DNA from: Paraburkholderia kururiensis JCM 10599 = LMG 19447
GTDB lineage: Bacteria; Pseudomonadota; Gammaproteobacteria; Burkholderiales; Burkholderiaceae
Length of the DNA stretch: 64,000 bases
Assembly: GCF_003986935.1 (NCBI RefSeq)
Contig: NZ_RJZE01000005.1
Location: forward strand, 248,001-312,000
Direction: 5' to 3'
Position 1 is the first letter of the stretch, and the number at the start of each line of letters is the position of its first letter. Of this stretch, positions 44,812 to 53,673 are shown one piece after another. Under the pieces are notes generated by a model that saw only the letters and a list, made by a program, of their open reading frames with translations, searched no databases and was not told the DNA's origin. Both the position numbers and the translations under genes were made by a program.

Positions 44812-46284
44812 ATGACCCTCGCTCACACATCACGTCTCACGCGGCATGCGTTGCCCTCGCTCGGCCATCATTTGCTTTCGACCGCGTGGCACGAACCGCG
44901 CATTGGCATCGTGCACCTCGGCATCGGCAACTTTCATCGCGCGCATCAGGCGCTCTATACGGAAGAGGCGATGACTGCAGCGGGCGGGGAATGGGGTATT
45001 TGCGGTGTGACGCTGCAAGGCGACGTGACGAAGCGCGACGCGCTGATGGCACAAGACAGCCTTTATAGCGTGGTGGAACGCGGGCCCGAAGGCGAGCGCA
45101 TCACGGTCGTGCGTGTGCTGCGCGAGGTGCTCGCCATGCCGCATGACCGGGCTGCGCTTTTTGCGCGCCTCGCCGATCCGCACGTACGCATCGTCTCGCT
45201 CACCGTGACCGAGAAGGGTTATTGCCGCGATACGCGCACCGGCAACGTCGACTTCGCTCATCCCGACATCGCGCACGATCTCGCTCGTCCCGACTCGCCG
45301 AAGACCGTGCCCGGCATTCTCGTGGCCGCATTGCGCGCGCGCCGCGGCAATCCGTTCACCGTGCTCTCGTGCGACAACCTTGCACACAACGGTGCGGCGC
45401 TGCGGCAGGTGGTCGCTTCATTCGCGCACGCACTCGACCCGGCACTCGCCGACTGGATCGCCGCCGAGGTAGCCTTTCCGTCCACGATGGTGGATCGCAT
45501 CGTGCCGGCGACGACAGACGCCGACCGCGCATCCGCTGCGGCCGCCCACGGATACGGCGATGCTGCGCCCGTGCCCTGCGAGCCGTTTCGTCAGTGGGTG
45601 ATCGAAGACCGCTTTCCGCTCGGACGTCCCGCATGGGAGTTAGCGGGCGCGCAGCTCGTGGACGACGTGACGCCGTTCGAAATGGCCAAACTGCGCATGC
45701 TGAACGGCACGCATTCGACGATGGCCTATCTCTCGATGCTGGCGGGCATCGACACTGTGGACGCCGCGATTGCCGATCCGCAGTTGCACCGTCTGATTCA
45801 CGCCATGATGACGCTGGACATTGCGCCCACATTGCGTGTACCCGCCTCGTTCGACGTGCTCGCGTATCGCGATGCATTGCTCACACGCTACGCGAACCCT
45901 GCGCTCAAACATCGCTGCGCGCAGATCGCAATGGACGGTAGCCAGAAAATTCCGCCGCGCCTCGTCGCGCCGATTGCCGAACGCATCGAGGCAAACCTGC
46001 CTTTCGATCGACTCGCACTCGCCGTCGCCGCCTGGATGCGTTTTCTGCGCGGGCGCCGCGACGACAGTACGTCGTACGAGATTCACGACCCGCTGGCCGA
46101 ACGCTTGCACGGGCTCGCGGTATCGGCAGGAGAGAACAATCGTGCCTTGATGGACGCTCTGCTCGACGTGCGCGAGGTGTTTCCCGCTGCGCTGGCACAG
46201 AGCGAGCCGTTAAGACGCGCATTGCTCGACGCACTCACGGCGTTGCACCACGGCACGCGGGAAGCCATCGCGGCCTACGCGTGA
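44812..46284 (+). CDS. Mannitol dehydrogenase family protein, fructuronate reductase-like
   Basis: A 490-residue polyol long-chain dehydrogenase. The NAD-binding start is RIGIVHLGIGNFHRAHQALYTEE; the catalytic K-x4-N-x2-H motif is K293, N298 and H301 in KLRMLNGTHS. UxuB reduces D-fructuronate to D-mannonate; mannitol and arabinitol dehydrogenases share the fold. Divergence from ManD makes fructuronate reductase the best fit. The next gene on the other strand encodes RidA, 22 bp away and convergent. Confidence 0.9.
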   Translation: MTLAHTSRLTRHALPSLGHHLLSTAWHEPRIGIVHLGIGNFHRAHQALYTEEAMTAAGGEWGICGVTLQGDVTKRDALMAQDSLYSVVERGPEGERITVVRVLREVLAMPHDRAALFARLADPHVRIVSLTVTEKGYCRDTRTGNVDFAHPDIAHDLARPDSPKTVPGILVAALRARRGNPFTVLSCDNLAHNGAALRQVVASFAHALDPALADWIAAEVAFPSTMVDRIVPATTDADRASAAAAHGYGDAAPVPCEPFRQWVIEDRFPLGRPAWELAGAQLVDDVTPFEMAKLRMLNGTHSTMAYLSMLAGIDTVDAAIADPQLHRLIHAMMTLDIAPTLRVPASFDVLAYRDALLTRYANPALKHRCAQIAMDGSQKIPPRLVAPIAERIEANLPFDRLALAVAAWMRFLRGRRDDSTSYEIHDPLAERLHGLAVSAGENNRALMDALLDVREVFPAALAQSEPLRRALLDALTALHHGTREAIAAYA

Positions 46285-46306
46285 GGTGCACGTGCCGGAA
46301 ACGCCA

Positions 46307-46708
46307 TCAGCCCGGCCGACGCGCAACGAAGTCGATCTCGACCAGCGCGTCGCGCGCAAGACCTGTCACGCCGATGCAGGTCCGCGCCGGCAGTCGGCCC
46401 TTGGGAAAATAGCTGGCGTAAGTCGCGTTCATGGTGGCGTAGTCGCGCTTGAACTCGGTAAGGAAGATGCGCGTCGACACCACGTGTTCGAGGCCGAGAC
46501 CCAGCCCTTCCAGCACGATGACGAGGTTGTCCATGACACGCCGTGTCTGCGCCACAACGCCTTCGGGCAATGGCGCGCTGTCGTCGTCCGGCGAAGTGGG
46601 CATCTGGCCGGTGACGAAGATCCAGCCATCGCTTTCCGTGGCATGCGAGAAAGGACCCACGGGCGTCGGCGCGCCCTCCACCATCCAGAACCGCGTCGTT
46701 TCTTCCAT
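46307..46708 (-). CDS. RidA family protein (enamine/imine deaminase-like)
   Basis: The 133-residue protein has the YjgF/RidA fold: PVGPFSHATESDGWIFVTGQMP at the start, MDNLVIVLEGLGLGLEHVVSTRIFLTEF in the middle and RTCIGVTGLARDALVEIDFVA at the end. The start at 46708 is favoured by a GGAG site nine bases before; an ATG at 46723 is also possible. RidA relatives hydrolyse reactive enamines from PLP-dependent reactions or act on specific aminoacrylates. It is the last gene of the amino acid transport group, so a role in catabolism of the imported amino acid is likely. Confidence 0.87.
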   Translation of the reverse strand: MEETTRFWMVEGAPTPVGPFSHATESDGWIFVTGQMPTSPDDDSAPLPEGVVAQTRRVMDNLVIVLEGLGLGLEHVVSTRIFLTEFKRDYATMNATYASYFPKGRLPARTCIGVTGLARDALVEIDFVARRPG

Positions 46709-46742
46709 GTCGCTGTGCTCCATTGCTCGATGCAGGTTTGCG

Positions 46743-47525
46743 TTACAGCCGCGAGTAAGGCTCCGATAGCGCCTTTGCCGACTTGATCAGGTCATCGAGC
46801 ATCAGCTCGCGCTTCTTCGGGTCCGTGTCGCGGCTCGTCATGAAGCACAGCGCCGCAACCGCAGTGCCCGCGCGGTCGCGAATCGGTGCGGCCATACAGA
46901 GCCGGAATGTATGCGAGAGGCCTTCCGTACAGCAATAACCTTGTGCGTCGGCGTGCTGTACGTCGCGCAGGAAGTCGTCGAACGCAATACGTGTGCTGTT
47001 TTCCAGCACGAAGTCTTCGTCGGGAATCAGCGCGCGAATCTCGTTGACGCTCAGGTGGCCCAGCAGCAGGCGGCCCGTCGCGGTCCATGGAATGGGCACT
47101 TTCACGCCGATGTCGGAGCTGATGTTGAACGGCCGCGAGCTGCTCTCAGAGAGCATCACCGTGTACTTGTTGCCTTCCAGCGTGCACAGTTGCGCCGTTT
47201 CATCGTGCTTGCGCACGAGCGACAAGATGGACTGATGCGCGCGGCTGATCAGGTCGTTGTGCGCGGCGTAGTCCGCCCCGAAGTAATGCATTTCGCGGCC
47301 GAAGAACACGCTGCCGTCGCCGCTCAGTTCGAGCCAGCCGGCCTCGGAGAAAATGGCCACGAGTTCGTAGATGCTCGAGCGCGGCGCACCGGTTGCCTCG
47401 ATCAGCTCGCGCATGGTCATGGGTCGTCGGGCAGTGTGCAGTTGCCTGAAGATGTCGATGATGCGTTCTACGCCTCGTGCCCGCGACGATGCGGGCGTGG
47501 AGATTCCTTCGTCTTTCTCGGCCAT
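46743..47525 (-). CDS. IclR family transcriptional regulator
   Basis: 260 residues with an N-terminal winged helix (GVERIIDIFRQLHTARRPMTMRELIEATGAPRSSIYELVAIF) and an IclR effector domain (SESSSRPFNISSDIGVKVPIPWTATGRLLLGHL; AQGYCCTEGLSHTFRLCMAAPIRD). It is 76 bp after the ABC ATPase gene and 34 bp before RidA on the same strand. It probably controls this transport operon in response to the amino acid or a catabolite. No effector can be named. Confidence 0.9.
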   Translation of the reverse strand: MAEKDEGISTPASSRARGVERIIDIFRQLHTARRPMTMRELIEATGAPRSSIYELVAIFSEAGWLELSGDGSVFFGREMHYFGADYAAHNDLISRAHQSILSLVRKHDETAQLCTLEGNKYTVMLSESSSRPFNISSDIGVKVPIPWTATGRLLLGHLSVNEIRALIPDEDFVLENSTRIAFDDFLRDVQHADAQGYCCTEGLSHTFRLCMAAPIRDRAGTAVAALCFMTSRDTDPKKRELMLDDLIKSAKALSEPYSRL

Positions 47526-47601
47526 GTGTGTCGTGTGTCGATTCGATGTTGTCGAGGCGCCTGCCCGCAGCGCCCGGCACGCGCATGTGCGCAGCGCCGT
47601 T

Positions 47602-48354
47602 TCAGTGGTCCAGCACGCGATGCAGAAACTGCCGCGTACGTTCGTTCTGCGGGTTCACGAAAATCTGCTCGGGTGCGCCCTGCTCCGCAATCACGCCCTT
47701 GTCCATGAACACCACGCGGTCCGCGGTCTTGCGCGCAAAACCCATTTCATGGGTGACTACGACCATCGTCATGCCGTCGCGCGCGAGGCCGCGCATGACG
47801 TCGGTCACTTCGCCCACCAGTTCCGGGTCCAGTGCGGACGTAGCTTCGTCGAAGAACATGATGCCGGGCTCCACCGCGAGCGCGCGCGCAATCGCCACGC
47901 GTTGCTGCTGCCCGCCGGAAAGCTGGCTCGGATAGTGCGCCGCGCGATCGGCAAGACCCACGCGGTCCAGCGCTTCCATGCCACGCCGGTTCGCCTCTTC
48001 ACGGTTCATGCCGCGCGCCTTGATGAGCGCGAGCGTCACGTTGCCGAGCGCCGTCTTGTGCGGAAACAGGTTGAACTGCTGAAACACCATGCCCACGTGC
48101 CCGCGAATTTCCTTCGCGCGGCGTGCGTCGTGCAGCGGCACCTCGTTGACCCAGACCTCGCCGGCGTCCGCGGTTTCGAGACCGCTCATGATGCGCAACA
48201 CGGTGCTCTTGCCGGACCCCGAAGCGCCGATGAGCACCAGCACCTCGCCGGGCCGCACGTCCAGATTCACGTCCTTGAGCACCTGCGTGGCGCCGAACGA
48301 CTTGCTGACGCCCGTGAGATTGATGACAGGTTTCGATGCAGTCGCGGTGGTCAT
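47602..48354 (-). CDS. Polar amino acid ABC transporter ATPase (GlnQ type)
   Basis: The 250-residue ATPase starts [22 protein letters not shown] at 48354, overlapping the permease stop (ATGA). It has Walker [15 protein letters not shown], the [17 protein letters not shown]-loop, signature [15 protein letters not shown] and Walker [16 protein letters not shown]. This is the wording of GlnQ/HisP-type ATPases. It energises the two permeases encoded upstream. Confidence 0.93.
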   Translation of the reverse strand: MTTATASKPVINLTGVSKSFGATQVLKDVNLDVRPGEVLVLIGASGSGKSTVLRIMSGLETADAGEVWVNEVPLHDARRAKEIRGHVGMVFQQFNLFPHKTALGNVTLALIKARGMNREEANRRGMEALDRVGLADRAAHYPSQLSGGQQQRVAIARALAVEPGIMFFDEATSALDPELVGEVTDVMRGLARDGMTMVVVTHEMGFARKTADRVVFMDKGVIAEQGAPEQIFVNPQNERTRQFLHRVLDH

Positions 48355-48998
48355 GACGGCAGTCTCCTTCGATCGTGGCGACGCACCCACTGCGAGAGCG
48401 GGAAGCAGACAACGAAATAAAGCACGGCGACGAGGCCGTAGATCTGCACGGGCTGGCCGATGCGATCCACGATGGCCTGCCCACCGTGCATGAGTTCCGA
48501 CATGCCGATCATGCTGACGATCGACGTGTCCTTGATGAGCGAGAGATATTGGCCCACGAGCGGCGGCAGCACGATCTTGCCGGTCTGGGGCAGCACGACG
48601 GAGAAAAACGCCTGCGTCTTCGTGAGCCCGAGAATCTGCGAGACTTCCCACTGCCCTCTGGGCACGGCTTCGATGCCGGAGCGGAACACCTCGGCAATGT
48701 ACGCACCCTGATAGATGCTCAGGCCCACCACGCCCGCGGCAAACACATCGATTGCATAGCCGAAGTACGACACGCCGAAGTAGATGAACATCAACGTGAT
48801 GAGTATCGGCGTGCCGCGAAAAAGCTCGACGTAGAGCTTTGCGACGCGGGCCGTGCCCCATGGGCCGAATGCGCGCAGCACGGCCGCTACGAGCCCGATC
48901 GCCGTTCCGCCCGCGATTGACGCGGCCGAAAGCGCGAGCGTCATGAGCAGGCCTTGCAGCAGGATAGAGAGGCTGGACATCAACAGATCGGCTGACAT
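48351..48998 (-). CDS. Polar amino acid ABC transporter permease (second)
   Basis: A 215-residue permease starting [28 protein letters not shown] at 48998 with GGAG nearby. HisM/GlnP features are [20 protein letters not shown] and the coupling segment [29 protein letters not shown]. Four to five membrane helices are visible. It pairs with the permease gene 14 bp upstream. Confidence 0.92.
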   Translation of the reverse strand: MSADLLMSSLSILLQGLLMTLALSAASIAGGTAIGLVAAVLRAFGPWGTARVAKLYVELFRGTPILITLMFIYFGVSYFGYAIDVFAAGVVGLSIYQGAYIAEVFRSGIEAVPRGQWEVSQILGLTKTQAFFSVVLPQTGKIVLPPLVGQYLSLIKDTSIVSMIGMSELMHGGQAIVDRIGQPVQIYGLVAVLYFVVCFPLSQWVRRHDRRRLPS

Positions 48999-49011
48999 GT
49001 CGTGTCTCCGT

Positions 49012-49737
49012 TTAGCCGGCTCGCGTGCGATTCGGCTCGCGCAGCACCGGCAGCACGCGGCGCGTGCGACGTGGTGCGACGAGCGGCGGATGGAACAGAT
49101 GGGCGCCGATACGCCCCGCAATCCACGAGAGCGCGTTGCTGAGCACGAGATACGCCACCAGCGTCACCGCGAACGTCTGGATGTAGAGCAGCGTGCGCGA
49201 GTTGATGACCGTTGCCGTCCCGGTGAGTTCGGGCAATGCGATGGCCGATAACAACGAAGTGCCCAGCAACAGCTGGATCAGGTTATTGACGATCGCGGGA
49301 TACACGGCGCGCGCGGCTTGCGGCAACACGACTTCCATGAAGATCTGCGTGCGCTCCAGCCCGAGAATGCCGGCGGCCTCGATCTGCCCGCGCGGCACGG
49401 ACTGAATGCCCGCGCGAAACACCTCGGCCATGTAGGCGCCGACGTTCACACCTAGCGCAATCACGCCCGCCGTGTACGCATCGAGATTCACGCCGAGCGA
49501 CGGCAGGCCGAAAAATACGATGAAGATCTGCAACAGCACCGGCGTGTTGCGGATCGCCTCGATGTAGCCGCTCGCGGCGAAACGCAGCACACGTGCACGC
49601 GAACCGGCCGCAAGCGCGGTCACGAGACCCAACGCCAACGCAAGACAGAAGGCGAGCAGCGTCACCTGCAGCGTGAGCCATGCGGCCCGCACGAACTCGG
49701 GCACGTAGCCCCATAGTGTCAGCCATTGGTAACTCAT
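49012..49737 (-). CDS. Polar amino acid ABC transporter permease (first)
   Basis: A 241-residue HisQ/GlnP-type permease. It has YIEAIRNTPVLLQIFIVFFGLPSLGV and the coupling segment QSVPRGQIEAAGILGLERTQIFMEVVLPQAARAVYP. The C-terminal tail (HPPLVAPRRTRRVLPVLREPNRTRAG) is basic and faces the cytoplasm. It follows the binding protein gene by about 33 bp. Confidence 0.92.
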   Translation of the reverse strand: MSYQWLTLWGYVPEFVRAAWLTLQVTLLAFCLALALGLVTALAAGSRARVLRFAASGYIEAIRNTPVLLQIFIVFFGLPSLGVNLDAYTAGVIALGVNVGAYMAEVFRAGIQSVPRGQIEAAGILGLERTQIFMEVVLPQAARAVYPAIVNNLIQLLLGTSLLSAIALPELTGTATVINSRTLLYIQTFAVTLVAYLVLSNALSWIAGRIGAHLFHPPLVAPRRTRRVLPVLREPNRTRAG

Positions 49738-49770
49738 CTCGCCTCCCTCTGCGCGTGCCGCACGCTATGC

Positions 49771-50610
49771 TCAGAACTGCGGGTTGAGCGGATAGCGCGG
49801 ATCGACGCCGAACCACTTCTTGTACAGCTGCGCATTGAGCTTCGACGCGTTGACGTTGAAGAGGAACAGGTTCAGGTAATTGAGCCACTGCTGGTCGCCG
49901 GCCTTCACGCCGAACGCGTTGTATTCGAGCGGCACCAGTGCTTCGTCCGTCACGGCGAGGTCCGGGTCGAGCTTCGCCTGGTACGCGAGGAAGTTGTTGT
50001 CCTCGATCATCGCGTCGGCCTGGCCCTGCTTCACGGCGAGAATGGCCGCCTGCGAGCTGTCGTACTCCTGAATCTTGACGGGGATGTTGAGTGCCCGCAC
50101 TTCGTCGCCGTTGGTCGACCCCTTCACGGTGGCAATAGTGCGGCCCGACATGTCCTTCACCGACTTGATGCCGCTGCTCTTCTTCACGAGCAACGCCTCG
50201 CTTGCCACCACATAAGGCGTGGTGAACGCGATCTCCTTCGCCCGCTCCAGGTTGCGCGTGAAGTTACAGAACACCACGTCCACCTTGTCAGTCTGCAGAT
50301 TCGGAATGCGGTTCGCGCTGGTCGTGTTCACGATCTCGAGCTTCACGCCCATTTCCTTCGCCAGTTCCCTTGCGAGGTCGACGTCGTAGCCGTCGGGTTG
50401 TCCGTCTTTGTTGTAGAAGCCGAACGGCGCGAACGTAAGGCAATCGCCCACGCGCAGCGTGCCGCGCTGCAACACGCCTTGCAACGCGGAGCCGCCGGCC
50501 GCGGCCGCGCCTTCGCCGGGACTTGCCACTTTCGTGCAGCCTGCCAGCGCGAGCAGACCCGCTACGACGAACAAACCGGCGAACTTCGCGCTCACTCTGA
50601 CGTGTTTCAT
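49771..50610 (-). CDS. Amino acid ABC transporter solute-binding lipoprotein (family 3)
   Basis: A 279-residue protein starting MKHVRVSAKFAGLF at 50610. The signal ends L-A-G-C with Cys25 as probable lipid anchor, and a short Gly/Ala linker follows. The family 3 body contains LRVGDCLTFAPFGFYNKDGQPDGYDVDLARELAKEMG and NRIPNLQTDKVDVVFCNFTRNLERAKEIAFTTPY, typical of Glu/Asp/Gln/His-type receptors. It captures an amino acid for the downstream permeases. The exact ligand is not readable. Confidence 0.92.
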   Translation of the reverse strand: MKHVRVSAKFAGLFVVAGLLALAGCTKVASPGEGAAAAGGSALQGVLQRGTLRVGDCLTFAPFGFYNKDGQPDGYDVDLARELAKEMGVKLEIVNTTSANRIPNLQTDKVDVVFCNFTRNLERAKEIAFTTPYVVASEALLVKKSSGIKSVKDMSGRTIATVKGSTNGDEVRALNIPVKIQEYDSSQAAILAVKQGQADAMIEDNNFLAYQAKLDPDLAVTDEALVPLEYNAFGVKAGDQQWLNYLNLFLFNVNASKLNAQLYKKWFGVDPRYPLNPQF

Positions 50611-51035
50611 TTTTCGATCCCGATACGGAGTAAAGAATCCCATGCGAATACGCGCAAAAAGACGGGCACAAGCAGGCCGCCGCATGAGGCGCACGATGCG
50701 TTCGGCGACGGGATCAAGGTTGGTCGCCGCGCCGTCCGATATACCGGATCGTCGTCCGGCACAGCAGATGGAGCGCAGTGTTTCATGGAAAAAAAACGGC
50801 TGCAATGGGGAATACGCGGACCGGTGAGGATGCAGCGAGGGTGCTTCACAGCGGCATGGAGCACGACAGCGAAGCTCGCTTTACCGTGGGCAGAACGCGT
50901 GTTTGCCTTGCCCTATATGCATCGATGGCGACATGTGGGGCGGTTCGAGATGCCGTCTGAGATGCGGCGATTGATGTCGCGAAATGCGCGCGCGAAAAGT
51001 GTGGCGGGTGAAACGAAAGAAGCCAAAAGACGTCG
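50611..51035. other. Intergenic region upstream of the amino acid ABC operon
   Basis: No gene is supported. It must hold the promoter of the minus-strand binding protein gene and the 3' end of the LysR transcript. A weak palindrome TCCGATATACCGGA at 50735-50748 is the only structure I noticed. Confidence 0.45.
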
Positions 51036-51950
51036 TTACGCAGCCACCTCGGGCAAACCGAGCATGTCGAGAAAAGCGCGCGCCACAGGCGTTGCGGGTT
51101 CGCCCTCTTTGCCCTTGAACACGGCTGCCAGTTCCCAGCACGGCTCGTCGGCCTCGTTGAGTGCTGCCGTGGCAATGGGTGCGCCACGCGTCTCGCGCAT
51201 TCGCGCAGCGGCCACGGATTCGGGCGCCATCGCAATGGCGAGCCCTTCGGCCGCGAGATCCAGCAGCATGGGAATGTCGTTGACCTCGAAACCGATGTGC
51301 CGATGCAGTCCCGCTGCCGCGAAGGCGCGGTCCACGAGCCGGCGCATGCCCCATTCGGGACGCAGGTCTGCGAAGGTCTCTCCGGCCAGATCGGACAGGC
51401 TCAATCCATGCGCGCCGGCAAGGCGATGGCGCGCCCCGCACACCACCACCATGCCCTCGCACGCGAACATGCGCAGCCCGAGGTCATCGGGAATCGGCAC
51501 GGCGGGTTGCGTGAACGCGATGTCCATGCGGCCTTCGCGAACGTCGTCGATCAGCGTGCGTGAGCCGTCGAGCGTGAGCTCGATGTCGATACCGCTGAAT
51601 GCCGCGCGAAAACGGCCCAGCGATGCGGGCAAATCGATGAAAGGGGCAAGACCGTGAATGGCGCCAATGCTGAGCCGCCCACGCGCAAGCCCATGCACCT
51701 GCGTCACGGCGTGGCGCGCCTCGCGCGCGGCAGCGAGCACGCGGCGTGCTTCTTCGAGCAGGACTTCGCCCGCAGCCGTGAGTGCGACACGACGCGTGCT
51801 GCGCACGAAGAGCGGACCGCCCAGGTCTTCTTCGAGTGCGCGAATGGAAGCTGAAAGGCCGGACTGCACCACGTTCACGCGCTGTGAGGCACGCGTGAAA
51901 TGCCGCTCTTCGGCAACGGCAACGAAATGCTCCAGTTGCTTCAGGTCCAC
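51036..51950 (-). CDS. LysR family transcriptional regulator
   Basis: A 304-residue LTTR. The N-terminal helix-turn-helix reads MDLKQLEHFVAVAEERHFTRASQRVNVVQSGLSASIRALEEDLGGPLFVRSTRRVALTAAGEVLL; the remainder is the periplasmic-binding-like effector domain. It is divergent from an aldo/keto reductase gene with 181 bp between, the classic layout for an LTTR and its target. A GCTTAA-N-TTAAGC palindrome at 52004 is a candidate site. Confidence 0.93.
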   Translation of the reverse strand: MDLKQLEHFVAVAEERHFTRASQRVNVVQSGLSASIRALEEDLGGPLFVRSTRRVALTAAGEVLLEEARRVLAAAREARHAVTQVHGLARGRLSIGAIHGLAPFIDLPASLGRFRAAFSGIDIELTLDGSRTLIDDVREGRMDIAFTQPAVPIPDDLGLRMFACEGMVVVCGARHRLAGAHGLSLSDLAGETFADLRPEWGMRRLVDRAFAAAGLHRHIGFEVNDIPMLLDLAAEGLAIAMAPESVAAARMRETRGAPIATAALNEADEPCWELAAVFKGKEGEPATPVARAFLDMLGLPEVAA

Positions 51951-52003
51951 GCTGCGCCTCGCAAAGTGAAAGCGGAATGAATGCAGGATTAATCGAAAAT
52001 CGC

Positions 52004-52016
52004 GCTTAATTTAAGC
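52004..52016. promoter_or_regulatory. Candidate LysR binding palindrome
   Basis: GCTTAA-T-TTAAGC lies between the divergent LysR and aldo/keto reductase genes, about 115 bp upstream of the latter. LTTR sites are usually imperfect palindromes with a T-N11-A core, and this 13-bp element has a T and A at that spacing. Confidence 0.5.
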
Positions 52017-52131
52017 ACATTTTTCCATTGGAACGATAGGTCGATGTTCTATATCGTCATGGAATTCCTTACGCAATCGGTCGCGCGTCGGCCGCAATCA
52101 CGGTAACCCCTCAAGCGGAGAAAGTTTCATC

Positions 52132-53184
52132 ATGGAATATCGCCAGTTGGGCCGTTCCGGCCTCAAGGTATCGAGCCTCACACTCGGCACGATGACGATG
52201 GGCGGCAAAGGCAAATTCGCGAACGTCGGCACAGTGGGACTCGACGAAGCGCGCCGCCAGATCGACATGTGCCTCGACGCAGGCGTCAATCTGATCGATA
52301 CGGCAGACGTGTACTCGAACGGCGCGTCTGAAGAGATCGTGGGCGAAGCGCTGGGCGGCAAACGCAAGAGCGGCGTGCTCATCGCCACCAAAGCACGCTT
52401 TCCGATGGGCGATGGCCCGAACGATCGCGGCCTCTCGCGCCATCATCTGATCGAGGCCTGCGAGGCAAGCCTGCGGCGCCTCAAGACCGACGTCATCGAC
52501 CTGTATCAGGTGCACGAATGGGATGGCGTGACGCCGCTCGAAGAAACGCTCGAAGCGCTGGATCTGCTCGTTCGTCAAGGCAAGGTGCGTTACGTGGGTT
52601 GCTCGAACTACTCGGGCTGGCATCTGATGAAAGCGCTCGGCGTCAGCGCGCGCGATCGTCTGCCGGCCTTCGTGAGCCAGCAGATTCACTACACGCTCGA
52701 AGCGCGCGAAGCGGAATACGAACTCGTGCCCATCTCGCTTGACCAGGGGCTCGGCATTCTCGTGTGGAGTCCGCTGGCGGGCGGCCTGCTGTCGGGCAAA
52801 CATCGTCGCGACGTCACGCCGGAAGGCACGCGTCAGCTGGCAGGCTGGAAAGAGCCGCCCATTCGCGATCAGGAACGGCTGTGGTCCATTGTCGACGCTC
52901 TGGTCGACATTGCGGGCGCGCGCGGCGTTTCGGCGGCACAGGTCGCGCTCGCGTGGCTGCTGGGGCGTCCCGCGGTGGCGTCCGTCATCATCGGTGGACG
53001 CAACGAAGCGCAATTGCGCGACAACCTGGGCGCGGCCAATCTCAAGCTCACCGCGGAAGAGCGCGAGCGACTCGACAAGGTCAGCCAGCCCCCGCTGCTC
53101 TACCCGTACTGGCACCAGATGCAAACGGCAAGCGATCGCCTGGGCGCCGCAGACCTTTCGCTGATTGCGCCGTACATGAAGTAA
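52132..53184 (+). CDS. Aldo/keto reductase
   Basis: A 350-residue AKR with the catalytic tetrad Asp56, Tyr61, Lys87 and His128 (VNLIDTADVYSNG, IATKARF, LYQVHEWDG). The NADPH-binding C-terminal part contains AQVALAWLLGRPAVASVIIGGRNEAQLRDNLGA. It resembles YajO/YhdN-type reductases of sugars and aldehydes. The LysR protein encoded divergently probably controls it. A strong terminator follows the stop, so it is a single-gene unit, distinct from the ABC operon downstream. Confidence 0.92.
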   Translation: MEYRQLGRSGLKVSSLTLGTMTMGGKGKFANVGTVGLDEARRQIDMCLDAGVNLIDTADVYSNGASEEIVGEALGGKRKSGVLIATKARFPMGDGPNDRGLSRHHLIEACEASLRRLKTDVIDLYQVHEWDGVTPLEETLEALDLLVRQGKVRYVGCSNYSGWHLMKALGVSARDRLPAFVSQQIHYTLEAREAEYELVPISLDQGLGILVWSPLAGGLLSGKHRRDVTPEGTRQLAGWKEPPIRDQERLWSIVDALVDIAGARGVSAAQVALAWLLGRPAVASVIIGGRNEAQLRDNLGAANLKLTAEERERLDKVSQPPLLYPYWHQMQTASDRLGAADLSLIAPYMK

Positions 53185-53208
53185 ACACGCAGGTTAGGTC
53201 CGCTGCAT

Positions 53209-53257
53209 GGGCCGGTGCTGTGCTATACCGATAGCGCAGCACCGGCCCTTCCTTTTG
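53209..53257 (+). terminator. Intrinsic terminator after the aldo/keto reductase
   Basis: Two 18-base arms (53209-53226 and 53231-53248) pair fully except for one G-U, with an ACCG loop, and are followed by TTCCTTTTG. This is the strongest terminator in the window. Confidence 0.88.
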
Positions 53258-53421
53258 TGGCCTGCGCAAACGCGGATATTCGCCGTAGCGCGATATGTCT
53301 ACGGGTTGCAGCCTTTATTTCATTTCGAAAGCTTCATTAAGCGTGCGGGCGCGCAATCCAGTCTTTTCCTGCGTTTTCCCAATATCTAGAAAAATATCTA
53401 TAGTATTACCATTCCAGGTAA

Positions 53422-53449
53422 TTGAAATACTGAAACCCCACTATATAGA
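53422..53449 (+). promoter_or_regulatory. Candidate sigma-70 promoter of the FrcBCA-like operon
   Basis: TTGAAA (53422-53427), a 16-bp spacer and TATAGA (53444-53449) lie in a strikingly AT-rich stretch (about 53280-53540). Transcription from here would give a leader of more than 200 nt before the ATG at 53674. The AT-rich block also contains ATATCTA repeated at 53382 and 53394. Confidence 0.55.
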
Positions 53450-53673
53450 TAGTTCCGTAAAAATAGTCCGACTAGTTAAGGGTATACCGCGATTATTGGA
53501 CAAAACCGCCTGATATAGCATTTTTTCCACGCCGCAGCCCGCCCCACCACCCACGCATGAGCGACAGGCCGGCGGCCGCCGCAGGAAGTTGTGATGCCCG
53601 GTGCCCGCTCTCTTCCGAGCTTGCGCCGCCGTTGACGATACGACACTCAACACGACGGAAACAGGAGACCATC

